DNA from: Acidimicrobiia bacterium
GTDB lineage: Bacteria; Actinomycetota; Acidimicrobiia; Acidimicrobiales; Hopanoidiivorantaceae
DNA length: 8,294 nt
Direction of reading: 5' to 3'
Assembly (NCBI GenBank): GCA_020027305.1
Contig: JAHRAM010000048.1
Location: 1 to 8,294, forward strand
In this document: one piece after another, positions 4,742 to 8,294 of the stretch
How the letters are laid out: each line of letters opens with the position of its first letter
How positions within the stretch are numbered: position 1 is the first letter of the stretch
Position numbers and translations under genes: made by a program
The notes under the pieces: model-generated
The model's database searches: none
What the model was told of the DNA's origin: nothing
The model's input: only the letters and a program-made list of their open reading frames with translations

Positions 4742-6802
4742 ATGACTAAAAAAGCAGAAAGCAAAATAGAGCGAGAAAAAGAGCGACAACAAGACAAAAA
4801 AACGGGCGCAAAAATCGGCATGAAAATAAAGTGGTTCATAAGTGTTGCCATTGTTGCTGGTGGGGGGCTTTTGCTGACAAGTTGTTTTCACAACAGCGAA
4901 GTCAAGGTTGAAGCTGTCGTTCTAACCCCGCCAAGTTGCTTCAAAACAATCACTGGCGATGAATTTGGAGAGGAATTTGCTGCTAATGAATCTGGTGAAG
5001 AGCTTTCGCTGAGCGAGTTCTCAATCGAAATCTCTAAAAAGGTTTTTTCTTGCAGCCAGTCGGTGGTGCTTGCGCCAGACACTGCTAATTTTGAAATCTT
5101 GGCACGTGCAAATCAGTTGGCTGCTTCAACCTCTTCACCTCTCATTATCTATTCTGAGAAGCCAAGCTCGATTGTGGATGAAATCAATCGCTTGTCACCC
5201 AAAGAAACCATATATATAGGAGACCCAGATGATTTAGATGTTTTGTTTAATGAGGCAATTGAGATATTACAATTTAGGGCAGATAGCAGTAATACTTCCA
5301 ACCTTGCAGCAATGGATAAAAAGATTGTGGCAAGAATGGGAAAAGCTGCAAGGCTGTTTGACTTCTCTTTGGCACAAAACCAACAAATCATTCGGCTCAG
5401 CCAGAACATAAATGACTTTTTAGAAAATCCCGAAAGTCGTGCGAGAGCAGAAAGTGGTATCTTTTTTAATCTGCGAGTTGACCTCATCAAGATTTCAGAT
5501 GAGTTGCTAAGCACTGAAGTTGCGAGAGCAGAGCTGCCAGAAATCAACGAGCTAGCTGGAACTGCGGCAAGGGCAACCACCAGCACCACTAGTAGCAGCG
5601 CTAACACCAGCACGCAAAATGGTGGCGAAAACACAGAAGGTGTGGAGGCGACAGAGTCAACCCCTGAAAGCCGTTCTCGTGCTTGGGTTTTTTCACCTGA
5701 GGAAACGCGGAAGGCTTTGGTGGCGCTCTCATCCATTGACGCTTCTGGCGGACACCTACTATTTTTCGCCCGCGAGCAAGACCTTAGAAGATCTTGGCAT
5801 GTCGGCAACTTCTTAGACAGCTCACAGGCTCACCTTACTGTCGCATCCCCTATCCCTGAGCATTCGAAATGGCAAGTAGAGGTTTTGGCAAATTCCAAGC
5901 CCCTTCCCTCTGGTAAATATATTCTTTTTGACAAGGAGCGGATAGTTGGTTTTTATGGGCATGTGGATGATGGGCGTCTTGGGGCGCTCGGCACTTATGC
6001 GACTCCGAAAGAGGCGCTTGAGGCTGGGGTTGAGCCCTACCTTCCGCTTTATGAAACGCCAGGAACAATAATGACGCCCGCGTTTGAAATCATCACCACT
6101 GTGGCGTCTGATGTTCCGACAGAAAATGACGACTACTCGCGAGAAACGCCCATTGCAAACATTGAACCTTGGGTGGATGCCGCCGAAGAGTTGGGCGCCT
6201 ATGTGATTTTGGATTTACAGCCTGGGCGAACTGATTTTTTGACACAGGCAAAGCAATATGAATCGCTGTTGAAACGTGAACATGTCGGTTTGGCGCTTGA
6301 CCCTGAATGGCGTCTTAGAGATGACCAGACTGAATTCAACCAAATCGGCTCAGTGAGTTCACGCGAAGTTAACGAGGTTGTGTTCTGGCTGGCTGAGCTT
6401 GTTCGTGAAAATAACCTTCCACAGAAGATGCTCATATTGCATCAGTTCCGCCCTTCAATGCTTCCAAACCGAGAAAGAATTCAGTCGCTTCCCGAATTGG
6501 CAGTTGTGGTTCATATGGATGGGCAGGGAACGTTAGACGAAAAGCTCGAAACCTATGAACTTTTGGCAAGGCACTTTCCTGGTGAGCCGATGAGATTTTT
6601 TGGATGGAAGAACTTTTTTGATGAGGATAAAGATATTGTTGGTGACACGACAGGTGGCACTGAAACTAATGGTGGTGGCGCTGAGGGTGGTGATGGCGAA
6701 ACTGACGACACTATACCGGTTTTTGAGCGAGCCGATATTTCAGAACGTGCCAATACTGTTCTAGCACTTGAACCGTTGCCTGATTATATTAGCTATCAAT
6801 AA
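4742..6802 (+). CDS. putative cell-surface lipoprotein with cell-wall-binding-repeat-2-like region
   Basis: A 686-residue exported protein. The segment from Met27 (4820) is a lipoprotein signal: MKIKWF, a hydrophobic core, then LLTSC with Cys48 as the lipidated residue. The upstream ATG adds 26 highly charged residues, unusual for a signal peptide, so 4820 may be the true start; neither start has a Shine-Dalgarno sequence. Residues 103-165 (VVLAPDTANFEILARA, then LIIYSEKPSSIVDEINRL and TIYIGDPDDLD) look like one cell-wall-binding repeat 2 unit. A Ser/Thr/Glu-rich linker spans about 276-311. Residues 400-625 form a second domain with TPAFEIITTVAS, YVILDLQPGRTDFLTQA, GLALDPEWRL, QIGSVSSREVNEV, ILHQFRPSM and VVHMDGQGT, motifs I recall from actinobacterial secreted proteins of unassigned function. 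A Gly/Asp-rich stretch (635-656) interrupts the normally short link to the DYISYQ terminus. Function is unknown; attachment to the envelope is likely. Confidence 0.85.
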   Translation: MTKKAESKIEREKERQQDKKTGAKIGMKIKWFISVAIVAGGGLLLTSCFHNSEVKVEAVVLTPPSCFKTITGDEFGEEFAANESGEELSLSEFSIEISKKVFSCSQSVVLAPDTANFEILARANQLAASTSSPLIIYSEKPSSIVDEINRLSPKETIYIGDPDDLDVLFNEAIEILQFRADSSNTSNLAAMDKKIVARMGKAARLFDFSLAQNQQIIRLSQNINDFLENPESRARAESGIFFNLRVDLIKISDELLSTEVARAELPEINELAGTAARATTSTTSSSANTSTQNGGENTEGVEATESTPESRSRAWVFSPEETRKALVALSSIDASGGHLLFFAREQDLRRSWHVGNFLDSSQAHLTVASPIPEHSKWQVEVLANSKPLPSGKYILFDKERIVGFYGHVDDGRLGALGTYATPKEALEAGVEPYLPLYETPGTIMTPAFEIITTVASDVPTENDDYSRETPIANIEPWVDAAEELGAYVILDLQPGRTDFLTQAKQYESLLKREHVGLALDPEWRLRDDQTEFNQIGSVSSREVNEVVFWLAELVRENNLPQKMLILHQFRPSMLPNRERIQSLPELAVVVHMDGQGTLDEKLETYELLARHFPGEPMRFFGWKNFFDEDKDIVGDTTGGTETNGGGAEGGDGETDDTIPVFERADISERANTVLALEPLPDYISYQ

Positions 6803-6961
6803 TACCAATAAGAAGTGCCTGCCGTTTGATTCTGTCTAGACCATATTATTAATTGATTCTCCCTTAGACCATTTGATTTTTCCTAGACCGTTTGACTCGG
6901 CCTAGGGTATCGATTATATTAGCCATCAATAATAAGTGCTTGCCGTTTGATTCTGTCTAGA
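6782..6961 (+). repeat. diverged direct duplication of the lipoprotein gene 3' end
   Basis: Positions 6782-6840, covering the last codons, stop codon and following bases of the lipoprotein gene, recur at 6912-6961. The second copy lacks a 9-nt insertion and has a few substitutions. Both contain GATTATATTAG, CATCAATAAT or TATCAATAAT, and GCCGTTTGATTCTGTCTAGA. The second copy therefore carries a relict DYISHQ-stop in noncoding DNA. Confidence 0.85.
6825..6909. repeat. degenerate roughly 20-bp repeat, about four units
   Basis: Units of the form TTGATT-CTAGACC(A/G)T begin near 6825, 6852, 6872 and 6891, at spacings of 27, 20 and 19 bp. They contain CTAGACC, TTAGACC, CTAGACC and CTAGGGT respectively. 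The array fills the space between the two copies of the gene-end duplication. Confidence 0.6.
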
Positions 6962-6982
6962 TTTGAGGAAATGCTTCCCCGT

Positions 6983-7132
6983 GTATTCGCTATGAATAAA
7001 TTATTTTTTGGATTGCGCTTTGTTGTAAAAAGTTTTAAGGGCTTGCTTGGCTGTATTCGCTATGAATAAATATGAATAAATTGTTTGCTGGTTTACGATT
7101 TGTTCTAAAAAGTTTTAAGGATTTGAATGGCT
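6983..7132 (+). repeat. diverged tandem duplication, about 70 bp unit
   Basis: GTATTCGCTATGAATAAA begins at 6983 and again at 7053. Both copies continue through a similar T-rich segment to AAAAAGTTTTAAGG and then to a GGCTTGCT-type end. The second copy has an extra TATGAATAAA, itself a short tandem duplication. No reading frame is supported here. Confidence 0.85.
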
Positions 7133-7160
7133 TGCTAAATTTAGCTAATAAGCATATAGT
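7132..7160 (+). promoter_or_regulatory. candidate promoter for the crotonase gene
   Basis: TTGCTA (7132-7137) and TATAGT (7155-7160) are separated by exactly 17 bp and match the vegetative sigma-factor consensus at 4 of 6 and 5 of 6 bases. A start near 7167 would give a leader of roughly 180 nt containing the 5-bp-periodic tract. In AT-rich DNA such matches arise by chance, so this is a candidate only. Confidence 0.35.
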
Positions 7161-7201
7161 ATTTAAAATCAAATTGGAATAGCAGATATATAAAAAGGGT
7201 G

Positions 7202-7331
7202 ACAGCAGAACAGTGCAAAGCAAAATGAGGCAAGACAAAGTAAAGCGAAATATAGCAAAACAAAGTAAAACGAAATATAGCAAAACATAGCAAAGCAAAA
7301 TGAAGCAAGACACAACAAAATACAGCAAGAC
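7202..7331 (+). repeat. 130-bp tract of strict 5-bp periodicity (26 degenerate units)
   Basis: The tract divides into 26 consecutive pentamers such as AAAGC, AAAAT, GAGGC, AAGAC, AAAGT, GAAAT and ATAGC. Every fifth base is C or T, and the other four are mostly purines, chiefly A. Two longer internal repeats keep the register. A 21-bp near-identical pair at 7217-7237 and 7292-7312 is offset by 75, and a 17-bp identical pair at 7246-7262 and 7271-7287 is offset by 25. It lies in the leader of the crotonase gene and ends 13 bp before its ATG. Confidence 0.93.
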
Positions 7332-7344
7332 AGGCAAATAAACA

Positions 7345-8166
7345 ATGAGCGAGTTTGAAACCATCCTTTATGACGAGCGAGACAAGGTTGCCATCGTCAC
7401 CTTGAACCGCCCTGACGTCTATAATGCCTTCAACGACAAAATGCTTGAAGAGCTTAGTGGGGTTTGGCGATCGCTCCGCACAAATGACGATGTTAATGCG
7501 GTGGTGCTGACGGCTGCTGGCGATAAGGCATTTTGTACGGGCATTGACAGGGCGGGCGTTCCCGAAGAGATACCTGGCAAATATCTCACTGGCACTTCTA
7601 ATCCCTATATGATGGATGACCCAGGCGAAGACCTCGGCCCAAAACAATGCGATTTGTGGAAGCCCGTTGTGGCAGCCGTGAATGGAATGGCATGTGGCGG
7701 GGCATTTTATATGTTGGCAGAAGCCGACATCATTATTTGTTCTGACAACGCTAGCTTTTTTGACCCGCATGTCACTTATGGAATGGCTGCGGTTTTTGAG
7801 CCTGTGATGATGCTTCAGAAAATGCCCTTTTCTGAGGTAATGCGAATGTCGCTTATGGGGTCACACGAACGGATATCTGCAAAGCGCGCACTTGAAATCG
7901 GGCTGGTCACAGAAGTTGTGGCACAAGATGGTTCGAGCGACAATTTAACTGACGCAGCTTTTTCAATCGCCCAAAAGATTGCATCCCAGCCTCCCCTAGC
8001 GGTTCAGGCTACCTTGCGTTCCATCTGGCTGGGGCAAGAACTTTCTCGCCTGCAGGGAATTTCCGTTAGCCCCACACTTCTTGCTTCGGGCAACACCATT
8101 GAGTCGCTGGCTGAAGGGCAAAAGGTGTTTGCCGACAAAGTGCGGATTGATCCAAAATATCGCTAA
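7345..8166 (+). CDS. enoyl-CoA hydratase/isomerase (crotonase) family protein
   Basis: A 273-residue full-length crotonase-fold protein that binds acyl-CoA substrates. KVAIVTLNRPDVYNAF (14-29) is the N-terminal family motif, and AFCTGID (62-68) supplies the first oxyanion-hole region. VAAVNGMACGGAFYML (109-124) gives the second oxyanion hole and the start of the active-site helix. FFDPHVTYGM (138-147) and HERISAKRALEIGLVTEV (174-191) follow. The two hydratase glutamates (Glu144 and Glu164 in rat mitochondrial enzyme numbering) align with Tyr122 and His142, so classical hydration is unlikely. The FFDPHV(T/S)YG variant is one I recall from actinobacterial paralogues of unassigned reaction. It sits 542 bp after the lipoprotein gene with its own long leader, so it is probably transcribed separately. 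The ATG is chosen because the fold starts normally there; no Shine-Dalgarno sequence is present. Confidence 0.92.
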   Translation: MSEFETILYDERDKVAIVTLNRPDVYNAFNDKMLEELSGVWRSLRTNDDVNAVVLTAAGDKAFCTGIDRAGVPEEIPGKYLTGTSNPYMMDDPGEDLGPKQCDLWKPVVAAVNGMACGGAFYMLAEADIIICSDNASFFDPHVTYGMAAVFEPVMMLQKMPFSEVMRMSLMGSHERISAKRALEIGLVTEVVAQDGSSDNLTDAAFSIAQKIASQPPLAVQATLRSIWLGQELSRLQGISVSPTLLASGNTIESLAEGQKVFADKVRIDPKYR

Positions 8167-8173
8167 ACCACAG

Positions 8174-8294
8174 AGAACAATACTTCATCGAGGAAAAAAG
8201 GGCTGACACAAAACATTAAGAATTAAAAACTACAGAACCAATTCGCATCTAGTGAAGAAACGGCTGACACAAAACATTAAGAATTAAAAACTAC
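8174..8294 (+). repeat. about 61-bp tandem repeat with a perfectly conserved 33-bp half, cut by the window end
   Basis: A 33-bp segment beginning GGCTGACACAAAACATTAAG is identical at 8201-8233 and 8262-8294. The 27-28 bp segments before each copy (8174-8200 and 8234-8261) share AGAAC, AAT, CATC and an A-rich end but are clearly diverged. The second copy finishes exactly at the last base of the window, so more copies may follow. It begins 7 bp after the crotonase stop codon. Confidence 0.9.

Noticed and set aside
5149..5808. 219-codon minus-strand frame inside the lipoprotein gene
   Set aside because: It is a shadow of the plus-strand coding sequence whose domains are recognisable; it has no independent support.
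6834..6841. GTCTAGAC palindrome and nearby CCTAGG as a terminator or operator
   Set aside because: The stems are only 3-4 bp, there is no following T-run, and they recur as part of the degenerate roughly 20-bp units.
6803..7344. Insertion sequence or integrated element in the long repeat-rich gap
   Set aside because: No transposase frame, terminal inverted repeats or target-site duplication are seen; the repeats are local and of differing periods.
7035..7770. Minus-strand frames rich in Cys, Phe and Leu across the pentamer tract
   Set aside because: The composition is dictated by the 5-bp repeat. One frame also lies antisense to the well-supported crotonase gene, and there is no domain similarity.
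8201..8294. CRISPR array
   Set aside because: Only two repeats are visible, there are no cas genes, and the 28-bp interval resembles the sequence preceding the first repeat, so a tandem repeat is more likely. It remains listed as a finding because the array leaves the window.

Overview
The window reads as a bacterial chromosome segment of moderate-to-low GC with clearly AT-rich intergenic regions. It carries one tRNA and five convincing protein genes. Lineage is inferred from protein content only. The 686-residue lipoprotein pairs a region like cell-wall-binding repeat 2 with a C-terminal domain that I know mainly from actinobacterial secreted proteins. The acyl-CoA dehydrogenase, P450 and crotonase are of types common in lipid-degrading actinobacteria. 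A low-GC, possibly aquatic actinobacterium (Acidimicrobiia-like) is the best guess, with modest confidence. No mobile element, phage gene or Cas gene is visible.

Layout. At the left end lies tRNA-Asn(GUU) on the minus strand (100-175). Next comes a minus-strand three-gene operon, in transcription order: a D-2-hydroxyacid dehydrogenase-like protein (2967-4409 or 4418), a cytochrome P450 (1656-2900) and an acyl-CoA dehydrogenase (329-1645). A 323-bp AT-rich divergent region (4419-4741) separates it from a plus-strand lipoprotein gene (4742-6802). A 542-bp repeat-filled gap (6803-7344) then leads to a plus-strand enoyl-CoA hydratase/isomerase-family gene (7345-8166). The window ends inside a tandem repeat (8174-8294).

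How the genes may work together. A P450 hydroxylase, an acyl-CoA dehydrogenase of the long, ACAD10/11-like type and a crotonase fit oxidation of a lipid, terpenoid or sterol-like side chain, but the substrate cannot be read from the sequence. Several enzymes have altered active sites. The dehydrogenase-like protein keeps its NAD-binding motif but has Ser, Val and Gly where the catalytic Arg, Glu and His should be, and it ends in a roughly 140-residue repetitive tail. The crotonase lacks both classical catalytic glutamates. The acyl-CoA dehydrogenase has Asp at the usual Glu base position.

The most unusual DNA-level feature is the density of degenerate tandem repeats in nearly every intergenic region, with periods of 5, 9, 12, about 20, about 60 and about 70 bp. 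They include a 130-bp tract with strict 5-bp periodicity before the crotonase gene, a duplicated 3' end of the lipoprotein gene, and a 15-nt motif one base away from the thrombin-binding G-quadruplex aptamer. None of the five genes has a clear Shine-Dalgarno sequence.
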